The notes: generated by a model not told the origin, from the sequence alone. A DNA stretch of 64,000 bases from Sphingomonas sp. ID1715 (GCF_013044515.1 NZ_JABEPR010000005.1:124001-188000); one strand, 5' to 3'; numbered from the stretch's first letter, positions 39,734-49,086 are shown. Numbers and translations are program-made.

Positions 39734-42700
39734 GCAGTCACCTTGATCTTGCCTCGCACCGCGCGAGACTGAACGCCGCGTACGATGTGCTCGGCGTCTC
39801 GCATGGCCTGGCGAACGGTCCAGCTTCGCTGTGTGAGCGGCCGCACCAGATATAAAGCGCCGTCGACCCAGAGGTGCGCGTCGGGAACCAACGTCAGGAA
39901 GTCGCCCGCCGGGATTGCTCGGAGGCCCGCCGCTCGCAACTGGGCTAACGTCTCGAGGACGAGTTCGTCGCTGACTTCAGCCCCGACTTCTGGCGTTTGC
40001 GTTGGCTCGTCCACGTAGGTCACCCGTACGATCCCTGACGGGCCTGCGCGCTCCGGATCGCTGGTGACGACGTCGACTCGGAAACGGCCTCGGCCTCGGG
40101 TCTTCGTGCGCCAAGAGGTGAGCGCCTCTGCGAGAGCCTTGGCGTAGATCGAGAAGTCGTCGGCGTCGGCCACGTGCTGGGCTGGAGTGTCCAAACTCTT
40201 GAAGCTGCGCGGCCGTACGGAAGGCATCAGCACGTCGACGGTTTCCCGGATTAGGGTGCGCTCTTCGGGAGCCAATCCGAAGTAATCGAAGATCGCGTCG
40301 TCGATTTCGGGCCGGAGCTCGCCGAAGCGGGGCCCCTGCTCAAGCTCGGACAGGGCGGCGATCTGGTCCATTCTGGTAACGACCGTGCTCAGTGCAGTCG
40401 TGGCAGCATCCGGGTCGGGTGCGCCCGCTGGCGGGAAGAACGGGAACGCCTCCACGTCCGTGAGGTGGACGCCGTTACGCTCACAGAGCATCTTCCAGCC
40501 GCGCATCATGAGGAAGTAGCGGGCGAGCGTGGAGCGCAGATAAACGGCCGCGAACTTTAAAAGGTCAGCGTCCTCTCGCTTCCCCGCGATCACGCCGATG
40601 CTGTGCGTGAATGTTGCGGAACTGTCGTAATACACGGCGCGAATGTTCTGCTCCTCTTTCGAGAAGCCATCTGGGAACAAGACACGTGGGCCGTCGAAGA
40701 CCGCAAGTACGGCGTTGTTTAGGCCGACCACCGTGTCTTGGGTGACCGGCCACTTGCCGAGCAGGTCTGGGTGGAGAACGGGCGACCCGGCGCTCAACGC
40801 GGCGATCGGCACGAACGGGCGGTCGCTGATAGGCCTCGCACTGACGGCATCGCGGCTCCGGTCCTTGAGGTGGATGCCCTTGCGGTACACCCAACGACGA
40901 GACTCCTTCGGTCCGCGCCAGAAGTTCGCGAACGTGCCACGCAGGCTCAGGCGGGCCCAGATCGCGAGATCGTTCGCGTCTCCCCACATCAATGTGACGA
41001 GAAGCTGAGGGTCTTCGACCACCGAACGCGTCTGCAGGGTGTGCCGGTCGGCGGACTGCATGGTCAGGCGCCCGAGCGCCAAGCTTAGATCGGCTTTCGG
41101 AATGAGGTAGTCGAAGGTCTCGCCGAAGGGTATGCGGCCGAGAGCGCTTGCCGGCCGCCGCTCACCGAAAAACACGTGACACGTGTTCTCGGCGGTCGGA
41201 AAGAGCAGCCCTTGCAAGTCGCCGAAGTTGATAAGGCGCAATGGCCGACACGCCTCGAACAGGTGCGAGACGAAGTCCGTGCTCGACGGGCCGAGGAACT
41301 GACCGATCGGCAGGATGAGGCACGTGCGACCGCCGTCGGCTAGGAACTCAAGGGCGCGGAGGGCGTAAGCACCCGCAATCTGTCGCCGGACGAATGGGGC
41401 TGATGCGTTGGCTGACCACTCGTCGGCCGATGTCTGAGCCTCGCCCTCCGGCTCTGCCCAGGGCGGGTTGGAGATGATCAGCGAGAAGCGTCGGTCGTGG
41501 AACCGGTGTGAACTGCGGAAGAAATCGCCGTAGTACCTACCATGAGCGAGATTGCTGTCGTTGAGAGAGGGTAGCTTCGCGCCATCGCGCTCCTGCGCTT
41601 CCAAAATGTCGGCGGGATCCAGCCCTTCGAGCAAAGAGAGATAAAGGCTGAAGGCCGTGACACGGCATGCCATGAAATTGATATCGCCGCCAAAGATGGT
41701 GCGCTTCAGAAGTGCGCCTCGCTCGGCGAAGCCGAGCTGGTGCCCCTCGCGTGCCTCTGAAAGTGCGATGAGGCGACGATAGGCAGTTGTCAGCAGGATG
41801 CCTGAGCCGCAAGCACCGTCGAAGATCGTTTCCGACAACGGATCGGGCGAGGCCATGAGCGCCTGATCGACGGCCAGCATGGCGAGGTGCCGTGGCGTAT
41901 AGTAGGCACCTTCCTTAGCCTGCTGCTCCGGCGTCAGGAACTTCTCGTACAAGCCGGAGAGCAGCTCGACCGGAATGTAGCTGAAGTCGTAGTTCCAGAA
42001 GTCACCTTGCCCAGTTCGCATGTCTGTGCGGCGGAGGAACTGATTGAGCAAGTTGAAGCCCACGTCCGACAACGCCGTCCAGGGATCGTGCCTGTCGTCT
42101 CCGAGGAAGTCGCCGTTGAAGTCGGACCTTAGACTGTCGATCAGCGTACCCACGCCGTCCCGATCGGCGCGGGCGACTAGGCCGTGGAGCTCGGCGACCT
42201 CGCGTCGTTCGCGATACGTGGCGCCTACGATCTCGCGGTGCTCAAGGTAGGAGACGAAGAGCACCTGGCCCATGAGGAGTTCGGCTAGTCTCCGGCGAAC
42301 CCCCTCGTCTGTGACGCCGTCGAACCCTCCCTCTGTCAGTTTAGCGACGGACGTGGACAAGTTGGCGAGGAGCTTACGGTCGACTCGCGCCTTGACGTCG
42401 AACCATTTCGGCATGCGCCGGGATAGGTTCGCCGACGCGACATCGAGAGCCGAAAAGGGACCGTCCGGGCGTGCTTCGTCGAGGCGTAAGCGCTCACCGG
42501 CCTTTTTCAGTTTGCGCGCCGGAAGAGCGACGGCCTCATCGCCCTTCACCTCTATCACAACCGTGGCGAGGTTCTGGTTCCATATCCGCTTGCGGGCGTC
42601 ATCGAGCGCCGCTGCGGAAAGCGGGCCTTCGTCATCGCCGACGAACACGACGGTCGGTACGCCCTCGACGTCGAATACGGCTTGGGCACGCACGGCGCCG

Positions 42701-42840
42701 TCCGGCTTAAGCAGCGCCTTGATCTCGAGCGCGTAGGGGTGCGTCTCGGGAATGCCTTCTCCGCGGGTATGCAGCACGGCGGGCTCGGCGGCGTAGCCGA
42801 GCTTCTCGAGCCACATCTCAACCGCAGCGGTTACCACCAT
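39730..42840 (-). CDS. N6-adenine DNA methyltransferase, large type IIG/Eco57I-like
   Basis: 1036 residues. SAM motif I is FDGACGSGILLTTAYRRL (about residue 338) and the catalytic motif is NPPW at 458 (LIISNPPWAEPEGE). YYTPRHLAMLAVDQAL is the usual segment before motif I. The N-terminal 150 residues include VVIEVKGDE, possibly a decayed or active nuclease-like domain. The C-terminal 500 residues should hold the target-recognition region (FFPPAGAPDP near 850). Upstream AGGAAGG supports ATG 42840. With its coupled neighbour it forms a self-contained restriction or methylation defense pair. Confidence 0.8.
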   Translation of the reverse strand: MVVTAAVEMWLEKLGYAAEPAVLHTRGEGIPETHPYALEIKALLKPDGAVRAQAVFDVEGVPTVVFVGDDEGPLSAAALDDARKRIWNQNLATVVIEVKGDEAVALPARKLKKAGERLRLDEARPDGPFSALDVASANLSRRMPKWFDVKARVDRKLLANLSTSVAKLTEGGFDGVTDEGVRRRLAELLMGQVLFVSYLEHREIVGATYRERREVAELHGLVARADRDGVGTLIDSLRSDFNGDFLGDDRHDPWTALSDVGFNLLNQFLRRTDMRTGQGDFWNYDFSYIPVELLSGLYEKFLTPEQQAKEGAYYTPRHLAMLAVDQALMASPDPLSETIFDGACGSGILLTTAYRRLIALSEAREGHQLGFAERGALLKRTIFGGDINFMACRVTAFSLYLSLLEGLDPADILEAQERDGAKLPSLNDSNLAHGRYYGDFFRSSHRFHDRRFSLIISNPPWAEPEGEAQTSADEWSANASAPFVRRQIAGAYALRALEFLADGGRTCLILPIGQFLGPSSTDFVSHLFEACRPLRLINFGDLQGLLFPTAENTCHVFFGERRPASALGRIPFGETFDYLIPKADLSLALGRLTMQSADRHTLQTRSVVEDPQLLVTLMWGDANDLAIWARLSLRGTFANFWRGPKESRRWVYRKGIHLKDRSRDAVSARPISDRPFVPIAALSAGSPVLHPDLLGKWPVTQDTVVGLNNAVLAVFDGPRVLFPDGFSKEEQNIRAVYYDSSATFTHSIGVIAGKREDADLLKFAAVYLRSTLARYFLMMRGWKMLCERNGVHLTDVEAFPFFPPAGAPDPDAATTALSTVVTRMDQIAALSELEQGPRFGELRPEIDDAIFDYFGLAPEERTLIRETVDVLMPSVRPRSFKSLDTPAQHVADADDFSIYAKALAEALTSWRTKTRGRGRFRVDVVTSDPERAGPSGIVRVTYVDEPTQTPEVGAEVSDELVLETLAQLRAAGLRAIPAGDFLTLVPDAHLWVDGALYLVRPLTQRSWTVRQAMRDAEHIVRGVQSRAVRGKIKVTA

Positions 42841-42937
42841 GCCTTCCTGGCTACACCCGAAAGACAGAACATAGCACGAACATGCTGAAGCGAGAATGCT
42901 CGCGCGAGACCGGCTGTCGTTAGGACGGTAGGAGTGA

Positions 42938-43498
42938 TCACGCCGATCGCTTTCGACCCGTCGTCGCGACCTTCGGGGCTCGCGGTTTTGCCTTTCTGTA
43001 AATGGCGGGAAGGCTGAAGAGATCGAGTTGCCCGCGGTCGGCCGCGGCGTCGGACAGCGCGAAGCCGTCTCGAAGCACGACGAGGTGTGGGTCCAGCCGG
43101 ATTGACAGGTAGTCCGAACCCGGCGCTGAATCAGCTTCGTCGAGAAATACCCACGCGCCGCCGGGGTGGAGCGCCAAACGTTGCCCCCAGAGCGCGATGA
43201 ACGATCGGTTTCGCAGCTCCCTGCGCAGCGCCGCGAACGAGTCTTTGTGCGACTGAAGCTCCAGACTGAATTGATCCCTCAGCAGGACAGCGATCCTGAG
43301 TACGAGAACGGTTTGCCAGCTGAACTTGGCTGGGCACCCCTTCCGCTTCGGCCGGACGTCGGCTGGAATCAAGGCGCGACGGCTCGTCCACTCGCGAAGC
43401 TTGTCCGTCGAAAGGCCGGTGAGTCGTGAGGCGACCGGAGTGGGAACGAAGCGCAGGCGGACCTCCAGGATCGGGTATAAGAACCGATCTACCCACAA
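42938..43498 (-). CDS. MerR-like DNA-binding protein
   Basis: About 186 residues, from a TTG at 43498. The segment VASRLTGLSTDKLREWTSRRALIPADV is a MerR-type winged-helix reading head, followed by SWQTVLVLRIAVLLRDQFSL. The rest (WVFLDEADSAPGSDYLSIRLDPHLVVLRDG) has no family I can name. The start is uncertain, as no ATG precedes the conserved part. A perfect 9-bp inverted repeat overlaps the start codon, which suggests self-regulation. It lies 98 bp upstream of the methylase and may control it, as C-proteins do. Confidence 0.55.
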   Translation of the reverse strand: MWVDRFLYPILEVRLRFVPTPVASRLTGLSTDKLREWTSRRALIPADVRPKRKGCPAKFSWQTVLVLRIAVLLRDQFSLELQSHKDSFAALRRELRNRSFIALWGQRLALHPGGAWVFLDEADSAPGSDYLSIRLDPHLVVLRDGFALSDAAADRGQLDLFSLPAIYRKAKPRAPKVATTGRKRSA

Positions 43499-43521
43499 GA
43501 ACGGGTATCATGCCCGTTCTT
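43497..43521. promoter_or_regulatory. Inverted repeat over the start of the MerR-like gene
   Basis: AAGAACGGG and CCCGTTCTT form a perfect 9-bp inverted repeat with a 7-nt spacer. A related imperfect dyad (GATCGGGTAT...CCGATC) follows at 43469-43489. Two similar dyads at a gene start look like operator sites for the MerR-like protein. Confidence 0.5.
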
Positions 43522-43841
43522 CTCCGTAAACAAAGAGCTTGCTGGTCGGCAGACGTCGGTGCGTGGCGATCAGGCATCCGCGTATCCCTCATTTGATGCT
43601 CTTGAGTCGCCCCATCATGCACGGGCTCATGCGACTGAACAGAGTGCCCGAGCCGCGGATGGCAAGCTGGGCCGGACAGCGTTGTTCCCGTGCCCGCTTG
43701 TGCCTTAGAGACCACGGGCTGCCCCGCATCCCATTTTGATAGCGGGCCGCTTGTCTGCCTGGCGGAGCAGCCGTGGCTAAGCGGCGAGCCGTTCCGAGGC
43801 CTTGGCTTGTGCACGCGCACAAGCAGGTCAGGCTTCTTTAG
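43522..43841. other. Stretch without a supported gene
   Basis: Short open frames exist on both strands, but none has a recognisable motif or ribosome binding site. It separates the restriction-like pair from the HEPN/nuclease genes. Confidence 0.4.
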
Positions 43842-44471
43842 TCAGGACTCTGTCCGAATGGGCGCGGCAAGCAGGGACTGGAGCACGGTGTCAATATCGC
43901 CGACGTGGATCAGCAAGGCGCCAGTTACGCGATGAGCCTGGCCATGTGCCGTTTCCCAATGATATTGGCTGTCGAAGCGGGCGAAGCTGCCATCATCGGG
44001 TTCAATGCCCTTGTCCTGAAGTAGTTCGTAGGCATCTACCATTACATTGAAGATCGCGGGTTCGATGTTCACGGCCAGCCCGTACCAGTGCAGGGCTGAG
44101 CCAATGGCCGACCGCTCATCGTCCCGCGCGCGCTGGAGCGCCCGATCGACAGAGGCCTTGGGCACCAGGCACAGAATCGCGAGATCGGTATGAATCTGCG
44201 GGACATCGCCTGCCGCGAGCGAGCGCGTGTCATGGAGCAGTTCGGACTCATGATGGAAGAGGTTGCGCAAGGCTCTAAGCGCAAGGTAGTTCTGCGAGGC
44301 GTTCAGGTTGGGACGTCCGAGCCTGCTGAGCTTGTCGGCGAGGCTGTGCATCGCATTCAACAGCGCGAACAGCCCGTCTTCGCCTCGGTTCTCGCAGTGG
44401 CTTTCGTAGCTTCGGAAAAATCGAGCCGCAGCCGCCGCCACGACGGATTTCGGATCAGGTTCACCTGCCAT
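43842..44471 (-). CDS. HEPN-motif protein of unknown role
   Basis: About 209 residues from ATG 44471; the frame is open further upstream, but that part reads as low-quality sequence. It is all alpha-helical. The segment YLALRALRNLFHHESELLHD carries the Arg-x4-His motif (RNLFHH) of HEPN RNases. The N-terminal PDPKSVVAAAAARFFRSYESH and the tail LLIHVGDIDTVLQSLLAAP show no other motif. No nucleotidyltransferase antitoxin is adjacent. Its neighbour upstream is a nuclease-like gene. A defense or toxin role is inference. Confidence 0.5.
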   Translation of the reverse strand: MAGEPDPKSVVAAAAARFFRSYESHCENRGEDGLFALLNAMHSLADKLSRLGRPNLNASQNYLALRALRNLFHHESELLHDTRSLAAGDVPQIHTDLAILCLVPKASVDRALQRARDDERSAIGSALHWYGLAVNIEPAIFNVMVDAYELLQDKGIEPDDGSFARFDSQYHWETAHGQAHRVTGALLIHVGDIDTVLQSLLAAPIRTES

Positions 44472-44665
44472 GGCGACGGCTGTGAAGCTGACAGTTCGCG
44501 TATGCAAGCTGGCCGTTTCGACGAAACTGTCTGCTGTAACCCGTTTCAGCAGAACTGGCTGGCAACCGTGAACGACTGACAGAGCCCTGCCGGCGCATGG
44601 GATGGCGCCCAGTCGGCCTCTTCTGATTCCCCAGCCGGCTGGCCGCCCAGTTAGGGTCACCCGAC

Positions 44666-46363
44666 CTAAATGGCTTCGCCGGCCGCTCTGCGCCGCCATT
44701 GATCGACGACAGTCTCATCATACCGGAGCTGCGGAGTGTAGATCGTCCGTCCAAAGAGCGGCATCCTCCCGCTGCTCCAACTCCATCGACTTTCCCGCAA
44801 GAGTATCCCAGTCTGCCGTTCAACCTCGCTCCCGAGTTCTGCGGCGACGTTGCCACCCCTCTTGGCCAGAGCCAATAGTGCCAAACGGACCAGCGGGAGG
44901 GTGGCGGGGACCGCGGGCGCGCCTGGCTGCCAGACTTCTATGGCACCCAGACATGCCCGCGCGACGATAAGGTAGTGGAAGCGGGCATCGGCGAGTTGCG
45001 CGCCCGTACCAGCTGCGACCACTTTTAGGCGATGAGCTTCACTCAGCCGCGGAAAACGACGGATCTGGTCTAATCCCTCTCGGACCCGATCTGCTAAGCG
45101 CTCTGTTCCTCTCGATCCCTGCGGAGGCAGCGGGCCTTTGACCTCGACGATAACAACATCTTCGGAGGCGGGTTCCACGATAATCAGGTCGATTTCGCCC
45201 AACTCGTACTTGGTCGAGACGGCTACCTTCAGTGACGAGAATTGCTCCAGCTCGGCAACGAAAGCCCCTATCAGAGTGGGCTCCAGCGTGTGCGAGACCA
45301 AGTCGTCAAACCTCTTCTTGTCGAGCCTCATCATGTCTTGAAGAACATTCCTCGGCTGGACGAACCGTAGGACAAGATCGGGCGACCAGCAGATGCGAGT
45401 GCCGATGCGAGCGAACGGCGGCGTATAGCCTTCCCCGCCACGGAGTTTCTTCGGCCGGGACGGGTCAAAGGCAAAACTGTCGACGAATCTCTCGACATCG
45501 CTGCGCTCGCCCCCGGCGAGCATTACAATCCTTTCGATGGTTTCCGTTTCGGGCCAGCTGATTGAGACGAGATCCATTGTCGCCTCGGAGGGGTCTCCAG
45601 CTTCGTCAGCTGTAGCCATATAGTGGATCAGCGCCAGTTCCTGGCACACCTCGGCAAGGGCGAATATTGCGGTCTGGATTTGGCGGAAGCGGCCACCCGA
45701 GAAGCCGAGGACTTCAACCATCGCGGTGTCAGATATCACCGGGTCCTCGCGGACATTGGCGGCGTACTTCGCGACCCGGCCAGCCGCCTCATGCACCACC
45801 GCGGTCCAATCGATGGGGCTTCGGGCTGCCAGCGCCTTAACAGCAGAGCTGAAGTGCGTGGGCGTCCGGTTAGCAATATGCGGCATGGCGAGGCCGCTCA
45901 CGAGGATGTCGGTGGCCTCGGCGCGGGCCGCCTGCGGCGAGGAGTGGCCGAGGCTGAACCCGTTTTTGATCCGCTTGGCGACAAGCCGGCCGCGCCGCAC
46001 ATCCGGCAGAACCTCCGAGAAATGCGCGTAAGCGTCGAGCGCGCTTGCGCCGATCGCGCCCGGGTCTTTGGCGCGGAACAATGCATCGGCAAGCGCGGCA
46101 GCCATGTCCGGCCGATCGCTGGGCCGCTCGGCAATCCAGCGGAGAATGTAGCTGAGACGGTATGTAATGGTTTCCGCGCTTCTTCGCGCCGCAGCGTCCC
46201 TCGCGCCCTCGAAGTGAAGAAAGTAGAAGATCATGAAATGATAGTGTGCCCAGATTGCGCGAACCGGCACGCTTGCCAGCGGGATAGTGGCGATGCGGGC
46301 ATCTGCCTCCCGCTCGAAGTCGAAGAGTTGCGAATTAGCGTCGACCGTCATGTCTGGAGGCAT
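44666..46363 (-). CDS. Large PD-(D/E)XK-like protein
   Basis: About 565 residues, from ATG 46363 or the in-frame ATG at 46351. Residues 1-330 are helical with no recognised domain. The nuclease-like core is near residue 375: STKYELGEIDLIIVEPASEDVVIVEVKGPLP, here split as Glu-x-Asp then Glu-Val-Lys. This is the PD-(D/E)XK pattern in which a metal-binding Asp is followed by Glu-x-Lys. YHFMIFYFLHFEGARD near residue 50 is aromatic-rich but not a clear membrane helix. It is probably a nuclease of the island's defense cargo. Confidence 0.5.
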   Translation of the reverse strand: MPPDMTVDANSQLFDFEREADARIATIPLASVPVRAIWAHYHFMIFYFLHFEGARDAAARRSAETITYRLSYILRWIAERPSDRPDMAAALADALFRAKDPGAIGASALDAYAHFSEVLPDVRRGRLVAKRIKNGFSLGHSSPQAARAEATDILVSGLAMPHIANRTPTHFSSAVKALAARSPIDWTAVVHEAAGRVAKYAANVREDPVISDTAMVEVLGFSGGRFRQIQTAIFALAEVCQELALIHYMATADEAGDPSEATMDLVSISWPETETIERIVMLAGGERSDVERFVDSFAFDPSRPKKLRGGEGYTPPFARIGTRICWSPDLVLRFVQPRNVLQDMMRLDKKRFDDLVSHTLEPTLIGAFVAELEQFSSLKVAVSTKYELGEIDLIIVEPASEDVVIVEVKGPLPPQGSRGTERLADRVREGLDQIRRFPRLSEAHRLKVVAAGTGAQLADARFHYLIVARACLGAIEVWQPGAPAVPATLPLVRLALLALAKRGGNVAAELGSEVERQTGILLRESRWSWSSGRMPLFGRTIYTPQLRYDETVVDQWRRRAAGEAI

Positions 46364-46604
46364 AAGGTGCGTCGGGGCGGGCTGACCAGTGAGGAGCTGC
46401 CCCGTAAAAAGAAGAAATCCGCCACAGCTCGAAACTGAATGGAGTTGAGGAGGAGGGAAGCCCCGGCAAACGTCACTTCTGGCGCGGTCGGACGATCGGC
46501 TCGCCAAATGGCAAACGGCGGCTTTGGAGCGGTTAGGAACTCGCGCCGAATGTCAGATGGGCGCAAACCGACTTCCATCCATTCTCATTCCGACGCAGAA
46601 AAAA

Positions 46605-47195
46605 TCAGACGGCCTCGAGGTAGACCCACACCGGGATGCTCCCACCTTCTATGCGGCAGCAGAACGATGCTCTCGCGGCCAGCTCGACCAAGCGGATCTC
46701 ATGATCGAAGCGTTTGGCGGCGCAGGGTTCAACCACAATGATCGCACCGCCAAAACGGACATGGGCTTCCAAGTCATTGATCTGGCGCGCGTCCGAGCAG
46801 GCATGGTCGAGCAACGCCTCAATCGTGGCTAAGCGCGTTCCCGAGTTGAAAAGACCCTGCTTGAACTCGAAAGCCCAGGACAAATCACTGCGCGGATCTG
46901 CAATCCACAGGTCGCAGCGGCCGCGGCGGTACTGGGCGCTTCGGACAAGACCCCGCTTGAGCGTGGCATAATCCGTAAGCGCCAGGCAGCCGGTGAGGCT
47001 GGCGGCGGCCGCCAGGAATCCAACGCTCGCCGTCTCGTTGATGGAAAGTGGGTCAACGCCTGCAAACACGCACTCGGCAAAACGTTCCCGAAGCCGCAGC
47101 ACCTGCCGAAACCAACGCGTCAGCAGATGAAATTCGTGGCTTCGCTCGTTGCCCGTGAGCCACCGCAAGGCCCCCGCCGGCTCCAGCTGGCTCAA
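46605..47195 (-). CDS. PD-(D/E)XK-like protein coupled to a winged-helix regulator
   Basis: About 196 residues, starting at a TTG (47195) that overlaps the stop of the regulator gene as TTGA; no ATG is available. The segment RGRCDLWIADPRSDLSWAFEFKQG gives Asp-x(13-15)-Glu-x-Lys, the core of the PD-(D/E)XK fold. A small hydrophobic helix (VGFLAAAASLTGCLAL) precedes it. It is the last gene of the RadC-regulator-nuclease chain. The start is inferred from the overlap pattern. Confidence 0.5.
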   Translation of the reverse strand: MSQLEPAGALRWLTGNERSHEFHLLTRWFRQVLRLRERFAECVFAGVDPLSINETASVGFLAAAASLTGCLALTDYATLKRGLVRSAQYRRGRCDLWIADPRSDLSWAFEFKQGLFNSGTRLATIEALLDHACSDARQINDLEAHVRFGGAIIVVEPCAAKRFDHEIRLVELAARASFCCRIEGGSIPVWVYLEAV

Positions 47196-47626
47196 CGGAC
47201 AATCCGCTGCATACGGGCATGATGCTGCAGCAGCTGCGACGACATTGCTTCGAATACCGGCTCGGTAATCTCGATATAGATCCTGCGTCTGTCCCCGGGG
47301 TCTGGGCGCCTGCGAACCGCGGCCTGATTCAGCAGCGCCTCGATCCAGCGGTGAGCGGTTGAAGCGGGCACGCCCGACGCAATGGAGACTGAGCTTATCG
47401 AGACGGCCCGCTGCTCTGCTTTCGCGACGAACAGGTCGAGCAGCATGTCCCACGCAGGATCGGCAAACAGGCGCGGCAGCCCCACAGACCGTCGCCCGGC
47501 ATGCAGCGCGATCAGCGCCTTTGCGGTCGCAACGGCAATAGGACGATGATCGCCAGCGCATTCGACCGCTTCGTTCGACTTGCTCTCGAAATCCTGCGGG
47601 ATTCCAGAACGGCACCGGTCCGTCAT
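47192..47626 (-). CDS. MarR-like winged-helix protein
   Basis: 144 residues. SISSVSIASGVPASTAHRWIEALLNQAAVRR is a winged HTH (helices plus recognition helix), followed by the wing PDPGDRRRIYIEIT. This is the MarR order. The N-terminal part (AKALIALHAGRRSVGLPRLFADPAWDMLLDLFVA) begins with the helix common in sphingomonad mobile-element regulators. It overlaps radC upstream (ATGA) and the nuclease-like gene downstream (TTGA). Confidence 0.7.
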   Translation of the reverse strand: MTDRCRSGIPQDFESKSNEAVECAGDHRPIAVATAKALIALHAGRRSVGLPRLFADPAWDMLLDLFVAKAEQRAVSISSVSIASGVPASTAHRWIEALLNQAAVRRRPDPGDRRRIYIEITEPVFEAMSSQLLQHHARMQRIVR

Positions 47627-48246
47627 AACAAGCCCGCCGCTCGAAAGCTGATCGTTCCTCTGCGCGCGACGATGAGATGATCGTGAATGCGGATGTCGAG
47701 GCTTGAGGCCGCGGCGGCCAGGCGGTGTGTCGCGTGCCGGTCATCTGCGCTCGGCTCAGGATCGCCCGACGGATGGTTGTGAACGACGATCAGCGCCGTT
47801 GCTCCCACGTCAAGCGCCCGGTGAAGGATCGTACGCGGGTGCATGGTCACCTCGGATACGGATCCCGTTGCGGCAGTCTCGTCACGAAGCAGGTGATTGC
47901 GCGCGTCGAGATAGAGGACATGCAGGCACTCGTGCCCTTGATGCGCCAATCGACCATGCAGATAGGCACGGAGCGTCTCGGACGACGACACGATCGGGCG
48001 ATCGATGAGCGGAATGCGCAACGCATGCAACTGGGCCCGCCTGACGCTCAAAAGAAGATCGGCGACCGCCCGGCTGCCAGTCGCCCTCGCCTGCGCCTCC
48101 GGGCTCGCGGCGAGCACGTCGGCAAGCGTGCTGAAGCGCGCGAGGAGGGCGTCAGTCCAGCCCGGGCTCAGCGCTGAGTCGAGGACCCGAAGAAGCGCCT
48201 CCAGGACGGGTCGGCACCCTGTCTGCGAAGCCGCGAGCGATGCCAC
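47623..48246 (-). CDS. RadC-like JAB-domain protein
   Basis: About 207 residues from GTG 48246; the frame is open upstream, but that part overlaps the membrane-protein gene and reads poorly. The JAB/MPN metal site is plain: VVHNHPSGDPEPSADD, preceded by LYLDARNHLLRDE and MHPRTILHRALDVGATALI. An N-terminal helix-hairpin-helix-like segment covers ARFSTLADVLAASPEAQ. RadC-like JAB proteins are frequent cargo of plasmids and integrative elements; despite the name, DNA-repair activity is not established. It heads the coupled trio and overlaps the membrane gene's 3' end by about 79 bp. Confidence 0.75.
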   Translation of the reverse strand: MASLAASQTGCRPVLEALLRVLDSALSPGWTDALLARFSTLADVLAASPEAQARATGSRAVADLLLSVRRAQLHALRIPLIDRPIVSSSETLRAYLHGRLAHQGHECLHVLYLDARNHLLRDETAATGSVSEVTMHPRTILHRALDVGATALIVVHNHPSGDPEPSADDRHATHRLAAAASSLDIRIHDHLIVARRGTISFRAAGLL

Positions 48247-48632
48247 GAGGTGGCCGCTGCGAGCAGCGCCAGCATTGGATAGCTCCAGAGCGTCTGGGCG
48301 TTCCAATAGGCCCAGGGAATCACCTTCGCATCCAGCGCGATCGCAAAATGTGAGAAGACCTGAACGCCCTGCATGCCGCTCATCCACAGCGGCCAGAAGC
48401 GATTGGCGGCGACGGCGAGCGTCAACAAGCTGACGAAGACCGCCAGATCGACGAGGAGCATACCCAACTCGACACTGTTCCAGCGCGATCCCTCGGGCTG
48501 TTCGACCGCAAGGCTCAGCAGGGCGGCGGCCAGAAAGATTATCCCGCCAATCTTTTCCGGACCACCGCCCCGTATGAGCGCGTAGAGGCAGCATCCAAGC
48601 CAAAGGATCAGGAACAGAATCAGACGGGTCAT
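48168..48632 (-). CDS. Four-helix membrane protein, unknown
   Basis: About 154 residues from ATG 48632. Hydrophobic helices are seen at about residues 3-20 (RLILFLILWLGCCLYALI), 29-43, 55-75 and 115-130, with a basic C-terminus (SWHRSRLRRQG). No family is recognised. It precedes radC on the same strand, and their ends overlap substantially, so the exact start of one of the two is uncertain. Confidence 0.55.
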   Translation of the reverse strand: MTRLILFLILWLGCCLYALIRGGGPEKIGGIIFLAAALLSLAVEQPEGSRWNSVELGMLLVDLAVFVSLLTLAVAANRFWPLWMSGMQGVQVFSHFAIALDAKVIPWAYWNAQTLWSYPMLALLAAATSWHRSRLRRQGADPSWRRFFGSSTQR

Positions 48633-48675
48633 GCCCAAGAAAGGACAGGACCGGCATCATCTGGTCAATCGCGCT

Positions 48676-49020
48676 TCAGGCGACTGCACGCAGATCGGGC
48701 CTGGCCGGCAGTTCGGCGGCCGGCGGCTTGACCAGATCGCCCCAGCCCACTTCCCTCAGGCCGATATCGTCCGCCCAGGATTTCAGATCGTGGTGCGTGC
48801 CGACCAGCTCGCGCCGCGCGCCCGCAAGCGCCGAAAGGGTGCGGACAACTCCATCGATCGCGTCCTGGCCAAAGACCGCGGAGAGCCGCGCTTCCTGCCT
48901 TGCAGTCACGATCCGCGAGGACAGGTCGGACCCGAGTGCGATTGTATCATCAAGCGCCTTTTCCAAGGCGAACAGGCGCTCGGCCACCGATTGGGCGGCT
49001 TCCATCCTTTCCTTGCGCAT
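48676..49020 (-). CDS. Small helical protein, unknown
   Basis: 114 residues from ATG 49020, chosen because GGGAG lies about 6 nt upstream. The sequence MRKERMEAAQSVAERLFALE, then RIVTARQEARLSAVFGQDAIDGV, suggests two long helices. The tail is Pro/Ala-rich. No known family is recognised. It sits between the membrane protein and the LuxR-type HTH gene in the same direction. Confidence 0.5.
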   Translation of the reverse strand: MRKERMEAAQSVAERLFALEKALDDTIALGSDLSSRIVTARQEARLSAVFGQDAIDGVVRTLSALAGARRELVGTHHDLKSWADDIGLREVGWGDLVKPPAAELPARPDLRAVA

Positions 49021-49086
49021 AAAAGTCTCCCGTGGCGCGAACGAGCGCGCGTCAATCAATGAATGTCGTTGGGTGTGAGAGAGGCC

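Noticed and set aside
48247-48660. Upstream extension of the radC frame
   Set aside because: It overlaps a well-formed membrane-protein gene, and its sequence has no RadC features; the conserved part begins near 48,230.
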